A DNA stretch of 42,914 nucleotides, taken from positions 1 through 42,914 of the forward strand of contig CANEGK010000020.1 in NCBI GenBank assembly GCA_947427035.1, in the 5' to 3' direction. The DNA is from an uncultured Clostridium sp. (GTDB taxonomy: Bacteria; Bacillota; Clostridia; Oscillospirales; Butyricicoccaceae). Within the stretch, counting starts at the first letter, position 1, and every line of letters begins with the position of its first letter. The position numbers and the translations under genes were made by a program. This document shows, in pieces, positions 15,945 through 25,077 of the stretch. Below the pieces are notes generated by a model. That model was not told where the DNA came from, searched no databases, and saw nothing but the letters and a program-made list of their open reading frames with translations.

Positions 15945-18584
15945 TCATTTCAGCATATTTTCGACAATATTGTTGACCGATTCCAGCGCCGCCTCCAGCT
16001 TGGAAGCGTCCTTGCCGCCGGCTGTCGCGCTGTCGGGCCGGCCGCCGCCGCCGCCGCCGCACTGTTTTGCCAGCTCACGGACGATGTTGCCGGCGTGCGC
16101 GCCCTTCTTGACCGCTTCGGCGCCGCAGGCCGCGGCAAAGTTGACCTTGCCCTCGGGCGTCACCATGGCGAGGACGGCGACCATATTGGGCGCGCGGTCA
16201 CGCAGCGAATCGCTCAGGCTTCGCAGCGCTTCGGCGCTGCTCTCGTCCACCTTGACGGCCAACACGTTGACGCTGCCCGCCGCTTTGGCAAAGTTGAGCA
16301 GCTCTATCGCGCGGAACTTGGCCAGTTTGGCGCTCAGCTCCTCATTTTTATGGGTCAGCTCGCGCAAATCGTTGGTCATTTGCAGCGCCTTGCGCACCAG
16401 GTCGGCCGGCGTCGTCTTCATCGACTGGGCAGCCCCGTTCAAAGCGCTGTCCATTTCGTAAATCAGGCTGAGCAGTCCTTTGCCGCAGAAGGCCTCGATA
16501 CGCCGCACGCCGGACGCCACCGACACCTCGGACACGATTTTGAAGCCGCCGATTTTGGCGGTGTTGGGGACATGCGTGCCGCCGCACAGCTCGAGGGAAA
16601 AATCGCCCATCGAGACGACGCGGACCTTGCTGCCGTACTTTTCGCCGAACAGCGCCATTGCGCCCAGCTTTTTGGCCTCGTCAATAGGCATTTCCTGCAC
16701 ATGAACCGGCAGGTCGGCCAGAATCATATCGTTGACCAGGCTTTCGACTGCCATCAGCTCATCCGGCGTGACGGCGGCAAAATGCGTGAAGTCAAAGCGC
16801 AGCTTGTCCGGCTCGACCAGCGAACCGGCCTGCTCGACATGCTCGCCCAGCACGGTGCGCAGGGCCTTTTGCAGCAGGTGGGTGGCCGAATGCGCGCGCA
16901 TGACGGCGCTGCGCCGGGCGGCGTCCACCTTCAGCTCCGCCTCTTCGCCCAGCTGAATCGCGCCGCTTGTCACCCGGGCGCGGTGAATGAACTTTCCGTC
17001 GGGCGTTTTTCTTGTTCCCAGCACCTCGGCCTCGCCGCCCGCCGTACACAGCGTCCCGATATCGCCTATCTGCCCGCCGCTCTCCGCGTAAAAGGGCGTG
17101 GCCGTGGTGAACACAGTGACCTCCCTGCCCGCCGGCGCCGCCGAAATCATCTCGCCGTCGCTGATCATGGCAACGATAACGCCCTTGCCCTCCGTCGCGT
17201 TGTACCCGGTAAAGACAGTGGATGGAATCATCGAAAGCGAAATCTCCTCGCCTTCCCAGCCGAGCCCCGCGGTGTTGCCACGCGCTTTTTTGGCGCGAAC
17301 GCGCTGCTCGCCCATCAGCTTGTCAAAGGCCGCCCGGGCCACCGTCAGCCCCTGCTCGGCCAGTATTTCCATGGTCAGGTCGATGGGGAAGCCGTCGGTG
17401 TCGTACAGCCGGAACGCATCGTCGCCCGAAAGCTCTTTTTTCCGCGCGGCGTGAAGCGCCGCTATCATATCGCCCAGCTTGAGCAGGCCGCTTTCAATGG
17501 TGGCGTTAAACCGCTCTTCTTCGGTGCGGATCACCGTTTTGATAAAGGCTTCTTTTTCGCGTAGCTCGGGGTATGCCCCCTCGTTTTCCTGAATGACCGT
17601 CTCGCAGAGCTCGTGCAAAAACGGCCGGTCAAGCCCCAGCAGGCGGCCGTGGCGCGCGGCGCGGCGCAGCAGCCGGCGCAGGACGTAGCCGCGCCCGGCG
17701 TTCGAAGGCATAACGCCGTCGCACACCAGCATGGTGACCGAGCGGGCATGGTCGGTGATGATGCGGATGGATACGTCGCTTTTCGGGTCGCTGCCATAGG
17801 CGACGCCGGTCAGCTGCGACACGTGATCGCGGATTTTTTTGATGGTGTCGATGTCAAAAATCGACTGGGTGTTCTGCACGATGCAGGCCAGACGCTCCAG
17901 CCCCAGGCCGGTGTCGATGTTTTTCTTTTCCAGCGGGGTGTAATTGCCCTTGCCGTCCGAGCTGAACTGGGTGAACACCAGGTTCCAGAACTCGACATAA
18001 CGGTCGCATTCGCAGCCGGGGGCGCAGTTCGGGCTGCCGCAGCCAAACTCTTCGCCGCGGTCAAAGTAGATTTCCGAGCAGGGGCCGCAGGGGCCCGAGC
18101 CGATTTCCCAGAAATTGTCCTTCCGCCCCAGGCGAACGACGTGTGACGGGTCGACGCCGACTTCGCGCGTCCAGATGTCATATGCCTCGTCATCCTCTTC
18201 AAAGACCGAGGGGTACAGGCGGTCGACCGGCATTTTCAGTTCCTGCGTGATGAACTCCCACGCCCAGCGGCAGGCATCCTTTTTAAAATAATCGCCAAAG
18301 GAAAAGTTGCCCAGCATCTCGAAATAGGTGCCGTGGCGGTCGTCCTTGCCGACGCTTTCGATGTCCGGCGTGCGGATGCATTTCTGGCACGAGGTGGCGC
18401 GCGGCGCGGGCGGCGTCTGCTCGCCGGTGAAAAAGGGCTTCAGCGGCGCCATGCCGGCGTTGATAAGCAGCAGCGAATGGTCGTTCTGCGGAATGAGCGG
18501 GTAGCTTTTCAGGCGGTAATGGCCTTTGCTTTCAAAAAAGCTGAGGAATTTTTCGCGCAGCTCGTTCAGTCCCAATTTTTCCAT
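15945..18584 (-). CDS. alaS: Alanyl-tRNA synthetase
   Basis: Full-length class II synthetase of 879 residues with all domains. The N-terminal catalytic core has INAGMAPLKPFFTG and RHGTYFEMLGNFSFGDYF. The editing domain has the zinc-binding HSATHLLQKAL and the later CGGTHVPNTAKIG. The C-Ala domain ends with the glycine tract GGGGGGRPDSA, encoded by a (CCG)n stretch at about 16038-16060; this tract is a family feature, not an anomaly. ATG at 18584 with AAGGATTGATGG upstream, fifteen bases after the U32 gene, which leaves no room for a T-box leader. It is probably read through from mltG and the U32 gene. Confidence 0.97.
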   Translation of the reverse strand: MEKLGLNELREKFLSFFESKGHYRLKSYPLIPQNDHSLLLINAGMAPLKPFFTGEQTPPAPRATSCQKCIRTPDIESVGKDDRHGTYFEMLGNFSFGDYFKKDACRWAWEFITQELKMPVDRLYPSVFEEDDEAYDIWTREVGVDPSHVVRLGRKDNFWEIGSGPCGPCSEIYFDRGEEFGCGSPNCAPGCECDRYVEFWNLVFTQFSSDGKGNYTPLEKKNIDTGLGLERLACIVQNTQSIFDIDTIKKIRDHVSQLTGVAYGSDPKSDVSIRIITDHARSVTMLVCDGVMPSNAGRGYVLRRLLRRAARHGRLLGLDRPFLHELCETVIQENEGAYPELREKEAFIKTVIRTEEERFNATIESGLLKLGDMIAALHAARKKELSGDDAFRLYDTDGFPIDLTMEILAEQGLTVARAAFDKLMGEQRVRAKKARGNTAGLGWEGEEISLSMIPSTVFTGYNATEGKGVIVAMISDGEMISAAPAGREVTVFTTATPFYAESGGQIGDIGTLCTAGGEAEVLGTRKTPDGKFIHRARVTSGAIQLGEEAELKVDAARRSAVMRAHSATHLLQKALRTVLGEHVEQAGSLVEPDKLRFDFTHFAAVTPDELMAVESLVNDMILADLPVHVQEMPIDEAKKLGAMALFGEKYGSKVRVVSMGDFSLELCGGTHVPNTAKIGGFKIVSEVSVASGVRRIEAFCGKGLLSLIYEMDSALNGAAQSMKTTPADLVRKALQMTNDLRELTHKNEELSAKLAKFRAIELLNFAKAAGSVNVLAVKVDESSAEALRSLSDSLRDRAPNMVAVLAMVTPEGKVNFAAACGAEAVKKGAHAGNIVRELAKQCGGGGGGRPDSATAGGKDASKLEAALESVNNIVENMLK

Positions 18585-18599
18585 CTATCCATCAATCCT

Positions 18600-19811
18600 T
18601 CATTTAGTTTTCTTTCTCAATATCGACAAAGGCGGCGCATACATAGGCAGCGCCGTTTTAAACAGCATCATGGGGTGGGGCGCGGCGGGAATGGCTTCCC
18701 CGGTTTCGCTCTGCAAAGCGCCCAACCGAAAGGGAACGGCGTCGCGCCCGGGCGCCAGAAGCTCCAGCTCGTCGCCCGCCGTGCACTTGTTTTTCTGGCG
18801 CAGCAGCGCCCGCCCGTCCGGCTCGCACGAAAGCACGGCGGCGCAGACGTCCCATTCGCGGATGTAATCGTCCGTGTACTGCTGCCGCGCCGGGCCGAAG
18901 TAAAAGCCGGTCGAATATTCGCGGTGGCTGACCTTGCCGAGCTCACGCACGGCGTCCGGCGGCGGGGCCTGCCCGCGCGCAGCGGCGTCCAGCGCGCGGC
19001 GGTAAGCGTTGGTCACCACCGCCGTATAGTAAAAGGTTTTGGCCCGGCCTTCCAGCTTGAGGCTGTCGACGCCGGCATCCATCAGCTCGCGCAGATGCTC
19101 GATGGTGCATAAATCCTGCGCGCTGAACACCGTCGTGCCCGTCTCATCCTCGACGACGGGGAAGTATTCGCCCGGCCGTTTTTCTTCGACCACCCGATAA
19201 TTCCAGCGGCAGGGCTGCGCGCACGCGCCGCGGTTAGCGTCCCGGCCCGCCAGGTAATTGGACAGCACGCACCGCCCGGAATAGGCCATGCACATCGAGC
19301 CGTGCGCGAAAACCTCCAGCTCCAGCTCGGGCGGCGTGTTTTGCCGGATGAGCGCAATTTCCTCCAGCGACAGCTCGCGCGCCAGCACAATGCGGCTGGC
19401 CCCCATGCGGTGCCACGCACAGGCCGCCGCCTGATTGACGACGTTGGCCTGTGTACTGACGTGAATGCGCAGACGCGGCGCGCGATTGCGCACCAGCTCC
19501 AAAACGCCCGGATCCGCCACGATGACGGCGTCCGCCCCGGCGCGGTCAATGCTTTCAATGTGCCCCGGCAAAGCGGGCAAATCGCCCGGCCGCGGCATGA
19601 CGTTGACGGTGACAAACACCCGAACGCCCCGCGCATGGCAGTATTCCACCGCCTGGGCCAGCTCGCGCTCGTCAAAGTTGCCGGCGGCCGCCCGCATTCC
19701 AAAACGCCGTCCGGACAGATACACGGCGTCGGCCCCATAGGCGACGGCAAAGCGCAGCTTTTCCATGTCGCCGGCCGGGGCCAGAAGCTCGGGCGTTCTG
19801 CGCGCGCTCAC
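18600..19811 (-). CDS. U32-family protein, likely tRNA uridine hydroxylation factor (TrhP-like)
   Basis: U32 family member of 403 residues. It starts with PELLAPAGDMEKLRFAVAYG, and the family signature EVFAHGSMCMAYSGRCVLS (about residues 182-200) is followed by NRGACAQPCRW, giving the conserved cysteines. These are called peptidases by homology, but characterised relatives (TrhP in E. coli, TrhP1/TrhP2 in Bacillus, formerly YrrN/YrrO) are required for 5-hydroxyuridine in tRNA using prephenate, and RlhA acts on 23S rRNA. The gene directly follows mltG, as yrrN/yrrO follow yrrL (mltG) in Bacillus, supporting the tRNA role. GTG start overlaps the mltG stop by four bases (GTGA). Confidence 0.85.
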   Translation of the reverse strand: MSARRTPELLAPAGDMEKLRFAVAYGADAVYLSGRRFGMRAAAGNFDERELAQAVEYCHARGVRVFVTVNVMPRPGDLPALPGHIESIDRAGADAVIVADPGVLELVRNRAPRLRIHVSTQANVVNQAAACAWHRMGASRIVLARELSLEEIALIRQNTPPELELEVFAHGSMCMAYSGRCVLSNYLAGRDANRGACAQPCRWNYRVVEEKRPGEYFPVVEDETGTTVFSAQDLCTIEHLRELMDAGVDSLKLEGRAKTFYYTAVVTNAYRRALDAAARGQAPPPDAVRELGKVSHREYSTGFYFGPARQQYTDDYIREWDVCAAVLSCEPDGRALLRQKNKCTAGDELELLAPGRDAVPFRLGALQSETGEAIPAAPHPMMLFKTALPMYAPPLSILRKKTK

Positions 19812-20944
19812 TGCTGTAAGGCGCGCATGTCCGCCACGGCGGCGTTGTGCTCGTCCAGCGTGCGGCTGAACACATGCGCACCGGTCTCGGGGTTGGCGAC
19901 ATAGTAATAGTAATCGTGCTTTTCGGGCTGTATGGCGGCCAAAATAGCCCCGATGCCCGGGTTGCAGATGGCCGTCGGCGGCAGCCCCTTATACAGGCGG
20001 GTGTTGTAGGGGGTGTCTATCTGCAAATCCTCGGCCGTCAACTGCTCTTTGTGCCCGATGGCATACAGCAGGGATGCGTCGATATCCAGGTACGGGAAGC
20101 GGTCGCTGTTGTTCAGGCGGTTGTGGATGACGCCGGAAATTCGCGTCTGCTCGTCGGCCACCTTGCATTCACGCTCGATGAGCGACGCGATGTTGACGAC
20201 CTCGGCAACGGTCATGCCGTTCTCTTCGGTCAGCTTGAGCATCTCGTCGGTGTACTTGCTGACAAAGTTATTGAGCATTTTATTGATGACGTTGACCGGC
20301 CTGTCGTTGACGTAAAACTCATAGGTGTCGGGGAAGAGATAGCCCTCCAGCCGGTTTTCCACCATGGGCACATCCTTGAGTATCTCGTGTGAAAAGGCAT
20401 AGGTGTTGGCCGTTTCGATGAAATCGTCGCTGCCGCAGATGCGCGCCTTCTCCATCAGTTCGGCGATCTGCGCAATGGAATACCCCTCCGGAATGGTGAC
20501 CGTCACCGTGTCCTGATAGGTCGACGCCCGCTGTAGCATATTGATCATCTGGCCGTAATCCATCGTCGAGCTGAGCTGGAAGGTCCCCTTTGAAAAGGTT
20601 TCCACATGCTTGAGCTTGGCGAACAGGGTAAACATGATCCGGTAGCGGATCAGGCCGTTTTCCTTGAGCAGCTTTCCCATTTCGCCGACCGACAAATCCT
20701 CGTCAAACTCCAGCATGACGGTCTGCTCGTCTTTAACCAGCGCAAACATGTCGTTTGCGACCAGAATGGCGATGGTTGCTAGAATGAGCGACACGCCCAG
20801 CACCAGCATGATGTAGCTGAGCGTGCTGCCCAGAACGCTGGCGGCCGAGCGCTTCTTCTTTTTCTGCGGCGGCCGGCGCTGCCCCTGCTGGGATGAAGGC
20901 TGCGCCTGGTGCGACGGGCTCCCCGTGCGTTTGACTGGTTCCAT
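19808..20944 (-). CDS. mltG: Endolytic murein transglycosylase MltG
   Basis: A YceG-family protein of 378 residues that cleaves nascent glycan strands at the membrane and so sets their length. A proline/glutamine/lysine-rich cytoplasmic N-terminus (about 1-33) is followed by one membrane helix (about 38-62, LSYIMLVLGVSLILATIAIL), then the extracellular LysM-like and catalytic parts. Active-site region: VVNIASLIEREC, where the first Glu of ERE is the likely catalytic residue, with YNTRLYKGLPPTAICNPG further on. A TTG at 20950 lies in frame, but the ATG at 20944 has GGAGG six bases upstream and is preferred. Confidence 0.94.
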   Translation of the reverse strand: MEPVKRTGSPSHQAQPSSQQGQRRPPQKKKKRSAASVLGSTLSYIMLVLGVSLILATIAILVANDMFALVKDEQTVMLEFDEDLSVGEMGKLLKENGLIRYRIMFTLFAKLKHVETFSKGTFQLSSTMDYGQMINMLQRASTYQDTVTVTIPEGYSIAQIAELMEKARICGSDDFIETANTYAFSHEILKDVPMVENRLEGYLFPDTYEFYVNDRPVNVINKMLNNFVSKYTDEMLKLTEENGMTVAEVVNIASLIERECKVADEQTRISGVIHNRLNNSDRFPYLDIDASLLYAIGHKEQLTAEDLQIDTPYNTRLYKGLPPTAICNPGIGAILAAIQPEKHDYYYYVANPETGAHVFSRTLDEHNAAVADMRALQQ

Positions 20945-20956
20945 AATCAACCTCCG

Positions 20957-21841
20957 TTACAGGTAAAAAGACTTGAGGACAAAGAGCAGGACGAGCAGTA
21001 AAAAGCCGGGTGACAGAAAAGAAAAAATCAGCTTTTCCAGCCCGCCCTTTTTAAAACGCGGAATCTTCCCGCGTTCAATCAGCTTTTCCAGGCTGCGCAT
21101 GGCCAGATACAGCAATACGCAGAAGCAGACAATGTTGACAAGAATGACATATCCCCACAGGCCAAAAGCCTCGTACACGTTGGAAAAGTAGGCAAACCCC
21201 CATGTATACAGGTTGCTGATCAGATGCCCGCATACGGCGGGCCAGACCGAACCGAGCGCATAGCACAAGTAGCCAAATGCCATGCCGGCCAGCAGCGGGC
21301 CGACAAAGTTGGACGCACTGCCGTGTACCAAAGCAAAGCTGCACGCCGAAAACAGAACCGCTGTGCATGTGCCTGCGCTGTCCATACAGCCCAGCAGGGC
21401 CGAACGGAAAAACAGCTCTTCCACCACGGCGGGCAGCACGATGACAACGAGCAGCGACGGCAAAGCCCCTTCTGCCGTCGTGTAGCTCTGCAAAGCGAGC
21501 CGCCCCTGCTGCGCTCCCACTCCCTGCCCCATCGCAAAGCCGAGCAGGCAGTTGACCAGAAACACGCCGATGGGAATGGCCGCCGACAAAAACAGCGCAA
21601 ACGCAAGCGACGACGGCGCAGGGCTTTTAAAACGAAACGGCAATTTTTCCTCTCCGCCCAATCTGCGCAGCAGTGCAAGCAAAAGAAAGGGCAGCATGAA
21701 AGCCACAATCTCGGCCAGTGCCGCAGGCCACAGGCCGCCTGTTATCCGGCCGCTCTCCACCAGATACTCAAAACCCATCAAAACGGCCATACAGACCGGC
21801 GGCATAAAGCCCGCTATCAGAGAGATACGTTCCTTTTTCAA
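20957..21841 (-). CDS. CPBP-family intramembrane metalloprotease (CAAX protease-like)
   Basis: A polytopic membrane protein of 294 residues with about eight hydrophobic segments. The CPBP/Abi motifs are complete: EELFFR (141-146), the His of FALVHG (173) and HLISN (206-210), which form the glutamate/histidine site of this family of prenyl-protein-type proteases. Bacterial members have varied roles (bacteriocin immunity, membrane-protein processing); no substrate is apparent here. The last helix is close to the C-terminus, after a charged stretch (RGKIPRFKKGG). TTG start at 21841 with a GAGGG-type site about ten bases upstream. Twelve bases before mltG. Confidence 0.86.
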   Translation of the reverse strand: MKKERISLIAGFMPPVCMAVLMGFEYLVESGRITGGLWPAALAEIVAFMLPFLLLALLRRLGGEEKLPFRFKSPAPSSLAFALFLSAAIPIGVFLVNCLLGFAMGQGVGAQQGRLALQSYTTAEGALPSLLVVIVLPAVVEELFFRSALLGCMDSAGTCTAVLFSACSFALVHGSASNFVGPLLAGMAFGYLCYALGSVWPAVCGHLISNLYTWGFAYFSNVYEAFGLWGYVILVNIVCFCVLLYLAMRSLEKLIERGKIPRFKKGGLEKLIFSFLSPGFLLLVLLFVLKSFYL

Positions 21842-21862
21842 GATAACTTCTTCCCTCTCCCA

Positions 21863-22702
21863 TCAATTAAACAAAACATTCAAATACCCCGGTTCCGGCA
21901 TCGCGTCCAAAAGCGCCGCGCCTGCCGCGCTCAGCGGGCGGGCGCAGCCGTTCTCTTCCCCGGCGCCGGATGCCGGTTCAAACCATTCGGCCAGACGCAG
22001 ACCGCGTTCGGCCGCCTGCGCCGCCATCAGGAGTTCCGCCCCCGGCCCCAGCGCCTCGGTCGCGCACAACCGGTCGTCGCCGCCTTCCAGCAGGGCAAAG
22101 GCAACGGGCCCGCCTGCGGCATCTTCCAGCACAACGGCGTTTTCGCCGTATTGCCCGGCGATCAGCCGCCATGTATCCTCGTCTCTTTGCGCGTGCAGCC
22201 CGCTCTGCGCCGCAGCATACAGCGACTGTGCCGCCGGAATGTCGCACAGCGTCATCGGACGCATACCGTATTCCCGCGGCAGCGGCTGTGCCTGCCCCGT
22301 GCGCCGCCGGCGCGCAAAAACCGGACGGTATCCAAACCGGGCATAATACCCCAGCAGCGACGGCTCCTGCGCGATGAGGACCGACAAATCGTCCCCGCGC
22401 GCGGCCGAAACCGCAAAGCTCTGCCGGAGCAGGGCGGCCATCTGTCCTTTTCCACGAAAAGGCGGAAGCGTCCCCGCCGCATAAATATAGGTGGCCTGTA
22501 TCTTTTTTTCCCCCAGCGCCAACGTGACGGGGAGCAGCTGTACGCCGGCCGTCAGGCTGCCCTGCTCTTCCCATACCAGCGTGTTTTCCGTGCGGAAAAC
22601 ACGGGCAAAAAACCAGCGGCAAAACCCCTCTTCCCCAGGGAAGCAGGCGTTATAAACCGCCGTCAGCGCCCCTTCGTCGCCCGGCCGCGCGGCGCGGATC
22701 AC
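21863..22702 (-). CDS. GNAT-family acetyltransferase
   Basis: Protein of 279 residues. The first 150 form a GNAT domain: IRAARPGDEGALTAVYNACF at the start and the acetyl-CoA loop LPPFRGKGQMAALL (about 81-94, pattern R-x-x-G-x-M), followed by LLGYYARFGYRPVF. The rest (about 150-279) gives a second, GNAT-like or Eis/SCP2-like half; the pattern resembles the Eis-type subgroup, but the substrate is unknown. The start is GTG at 22702 and overlaps the stop of the DUF2156 gene by four bases (GTGA), so the two are probably translated together. Confidence 0.78.
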   Translation of the reverse strand: MIRAARPGDEGALTAVYNACFPGEEGFCRWFFARVFRTENTLVWEEQGSLTAGVQLLPVTLALGEKKIQATYIYAAGTLPPFRGKGQMAALLRQSFAVSAARGDDLSVLIAQEPSLLGYYARFGYRPVFARRRRTGQAQPLPREYGMRPMTLCDIPAAQSLYAAAQSGLHAQRDEDTWRLIAGQYGENAVVLEDAAGGPVAFALLEGGDDRLCATEALGPGAELLMAAQAAERGLRLAEWFEPASGAGEENGCARPLSAAGAALLDAMPEPGYLNVLFN

Positions 22703-23616
22703 AGCGGTCTCCCCTGCTCTTTGGGCGAAGCGATGAACTTTTCGGTGAACATGGCGGGGTAATAGGAAAGCTTGGCGCGGCGCAGCCCCTCGATTCCCAT
22801 GTCCTCTTCCCGGTCAATATAGCTGAAGCCGCCGCATTCACAGCGCACGAACTCGCGGTTGATCATGGGGTAGGCCCCCTCGATGCCGGCGTCGGCCTTT
22901 TCAATGAGCACGTCCATGGTATCATGCGTCAAGGGCACGCCCAGCGTAAAGGCGGCGACAGCGCCCTCCACTTCGAGCACGCCGCCCCGAATGCCGAGCG
23001 CGTCGTAATGCCTGAGCGCCTGCTCGATGGCGTACAACTCATGCTGATAGTCGGCCTGCCGGCTTTCGTCCTTGCTCTGCTGCCATTTTTTCTGAAAATC
23101 CAGCAGCGTCTCAAAATCCTGCGCCGGCTCGACGGGACGGTACTTCCAGCGGCCGTCGTAAGCGTTGAGGAATTTTTTGATATGGTTCCGCTTTCCGTGG
23201 TACTTTTTCCCCTGCAATTCGGCCAAATCCTCGCGCCGGTAGACGTAATCGAAGTTATCCCGGTCGCTGCGGATGTCATACCGGCCGGGGTAGCGGCGCT
23301 CCAGCGTCCCGGCCTCGTCCGCCGTCAGGCAATAGACGCGGTAGGGCTGCCCCAGGCGCAGACTGTCCTCGTGAATCTTTTCAAAAGCCCCTGCCGTATC
23401 CCCCGGCCCGACGGGCGAAAGAAAGATGCGGTGCCCTTCCGACGGAAGGCAGTGGGTGTATAAAACGCCGTCCTGCACACAGACCTCAAAGCCGTAATGC
23501 CGGCCCCAGATATACATGCTGGCAAAGCTCCGCTCGTTGACGCGGGCGGTGTTTGCCGCCAGGCAGGGCGCGATTTTTTCCTGATCGGTCATGCTGATTG
23601 CTTTGAAATTCAGCAT
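22699..23616 (-). CDS. DUF2156 / phosphatidylglycerol lysyltransferase C-terminal-domain protein
   Basis: Soluble protein of 305 residues resembling the DUF2156 (LPG synthetase C-terminal, GNAT-fold) family: NERSFASMYIWGRHYGFEV, then GKKYHGKRNHIKKF (about 155), and ADAGIEGAYPMINREF near residue 255. Unlike MprF it has no membrane flippase domain. The reading frame is open upstream to 23772, but that part overlaps tmk and is not like the family, so the ATG at 23616 (MLNFKAIS) is chosen; its ribosome site is weak. Paired with the GNAT gene downstream. Could be an aminoacyl- or acyltransferase; substrate unknown. Confidence 0.78.
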   Translation of the reverse strand: MLNFKAISMTDQEKIAPCLAANTARVNERSFASMYIWGRHYGFEVCVQDGVLYTHCLPSEGHRIFLSPVGPGDTAGAFEKIHEDSLRLGQPYRVYCLTADEAGTLERRYPGRYDIRSDRDNFDYVYRREDLAELQGKKYHGKRNHIKKFLNAYDGRWKYRPVEPAQDFETLLDFQKKWQQSKDESRQADYQHELYAIEQALRHYDALGIRGGVLEVEGAVAAFTLGVPLTHDTMDVLIEKADAGIEGAYPMINREFVRCECGGFSYIDREEDMGIEGLRRAKLSYYPAMFTEKFIASPKEQGRPL

Positions 23617-23645
23617 AAAATGTTTCACATCCCGGTGTGTATTCC

Positions 23646-24329
23646 TTATTTTTCTGTTATCTGCGCCAGCGACTGCATCACTTTTTCCACAATCACCCGG
23701 CTGATCGCCGCGGGCTCCAGCGGCCGCCCGTTCTGCGCGCAGGGCACCGCCGTCCAGCCGCTGCCGCGGCATATGTCCAAAGCGTTTTGGCGGCAGCGAA
23801 TCAGGTACTGGTGATCCCTTTCATGAATGTCCCCCGCTTCGCCCTGCCGCCTACGCAGCAGCTCAAAGGCGATTTCGGCCGGCATGTCCAAAAAGAAGAC
23901 CTCGGTCGGCTCGGGCAGGCCGAGCAGCCTGTATTCAAAATCAAAAATCCAGCGCAGGTATTCTTCGCGTTCTTGGCCGGCCAGCTTGGCCGCCTGATGA
24001 ATGGCGTTGGACGTGGTGTAGCGGTCGCACAAAATGGGCACGCCGGCCCGGTAATCGTCCATCCAGTCGGTTTTATAGGACGCATAGCGGTCGACGGCAA
24101 AAAAGGTCGACGCGGCGTACGGCCCCACATCGTCCGGGCGGCTGCCAAAGCGCCCTTCCAGATACATGCGCAGCAGGGCGGACGATTCTTCGCCATAGCG
24201 CGGGAAAACGATTTCGCGGTGCGCGATGCCGCGCTCTTTCAGCGCGCTGCACAGCAGCCGGAACTGCGTTGACTTTCCGCTGCCGTCGGTCCCTTCTATC
24301 ACAAACAGCTTACCGGCCACACGCGGCAC
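23646..24329 (-). CDS. tmk: Thymidylate kinase-like dNMP kinase
   Basis: A P-loop kinase of 227 residues that would phosphorylate dTMP to dTDP. Walker A IEGTDGSGKST (about 11-21); the DR-Y motif LCDRYTTSNAIHQAAKL (about 98-114); LID region RRRQGEAGDIHERD. It differs from short classical Tmk proteins in the EGTDGSGKSTQ loop and in length, and matches the longer group found in Clostridia. The GTG start at 24329 lies inside the last 20 bases of thyX, which makes the dUMP-dTMP-dTDP sequence one transcript. Confidence 0.85.
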   Translation of the reverse strand: MPRVAGKLFVIEGTDGSGKSTQFRLLCSALKERGIAHREIVFPRYGEESSALLRMYLEGRFGSRPDDVGPYAASTFFAVDRYASYKTDWMDDYRAGVPILCDRYTTSNAIHQAAKLAGQEREEYLRWIFDFEYRLLGLPEPTEVFFLDMPAEIAFELLRRRQGEAGDIHERDHQYLIRCRQNALDICRGSGWTAVPCAQNGRPLEPAAISRVIVEKVMQSLAQITEK

Positions 24330-25077
24330 CCCGCTGTCGGACCTCGTCCATTTTGCCGCAGGACATGGCGCCTTCGCTGCACGGGCCGTGCAGGCAGGCG
24401 GGCCCGGCCTTTGCGAACAGGGTGGGCGCAGCCCCGCGGCACAGCGCCAGCATCTGCCAGGCCAACTCGCGAATTTCCCACTGGGCGCGGTTGCAGCAGC
24501 GCAGGCGGAAGAAATTGAGCAGCGAGCGGGCGTTCATGGTGACGATCATCCGCGTTTCGCAGGCGTTGGGCAGAACATAGCGCGCGTCTTCAATGGCGGC
24601 CTTTTCCGCTTTTTTGGCGGCCTGCTTTTCGTCCAGCCCCTGCGCTTCAAACCCGGCGCGGCGCTGCGCGGCCAGCAGTTCGGACAGGCGGTCATAGCGC
24701 TGCTGCAGCAGCGCCATCGTGTCTTCAAACAGCTCCTTTGCTTCGGGGTTCCGCGCGATTTCCGGCGGCGTCACATATTCAAACGAATCCTTGCGCACAT
24801 AGCGCTGCGACTGCACGCTGAAAGACGCGATGCGGTGCCGGGTAATCTGCGCCAACAGCGAGCGCGACGCCCCTTCGATGGCAAAGGTAAAACTGGCGTG
24901 CTCGATGGGGCTTTCATGCCCGATTTCGGTCAGCATCTGCAAAAAACGCCCGGCCGCCTCGTCGGTCATTCCGTCGAGCAGCTCTTCACCGCCTGCGGCG
25001 CTGTAGCACATTTTAGCTGCGGCCGACACCACCTTTTCGGGCATGGGGGTGTGCGTCAGCAGGAAAACTTTAAGCAC
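24310..25077 (-). CDS. thyX: Flavin-dependent thymidylate synthase
   Basis: ThyX of 255 residues, making dTMP from dUMP with methylenetetrahydrofolate, FAD and NADPH. The signature R-H-R-x7-8-S is present in RHRIASFSVQSQRYV (residues 80-94), and HESPIEHASFTFAI (54-67) and the NARSLLNFFRLRCC region complete the FAD/dUMP site. The C-terminus (after about 225) is rich in Cys and basic residues (CSEGAMSCGKMDEVRQRGAACGR, last 23 residues) and partly codes in overlap with tmk. GTG start at 25077 follows GGAGGGGAAAGA; it overlaps the preceding tagA/wecG gene by eight bases. Confidence 0.95.
   Translation of the reverse strand: MLKVFLLTHTPMPEKVVSAAAKMCYSAAGGEELLDGMTDEAAGRFLQMLTEIGHESPIEHASFTFAIEGASRSLLAQITRHRIASFSVQSQRYVRKDSFEYVTPPEIARNPEAKELFEDTMALLQQRYDRLSELLAAQRRAGFEAQGLDEKQAAKKAEKAAIEDARYVLPNACETRMIVTMNARSLLNFFRLRCCNRAQWEIRELAWQMLALCRGAAPTLFAKAGPACLHGPCSEGAMSCGKMDEVRQRGAACGR

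Noticed and set aside
16036-16062. A (CCG)n stretch in alaS that gives a run of glycines.
   Set aside because: The glycine tract GGGGGGRP is a conserved feature of the C-terminal domain of alanyl-tRNA synthetase, not an expansion.
18585-18599. A T-box leader for alaS.
   Set aside because: Only 15 bases separate alaS from the U32 gene, so no T-box can be present.
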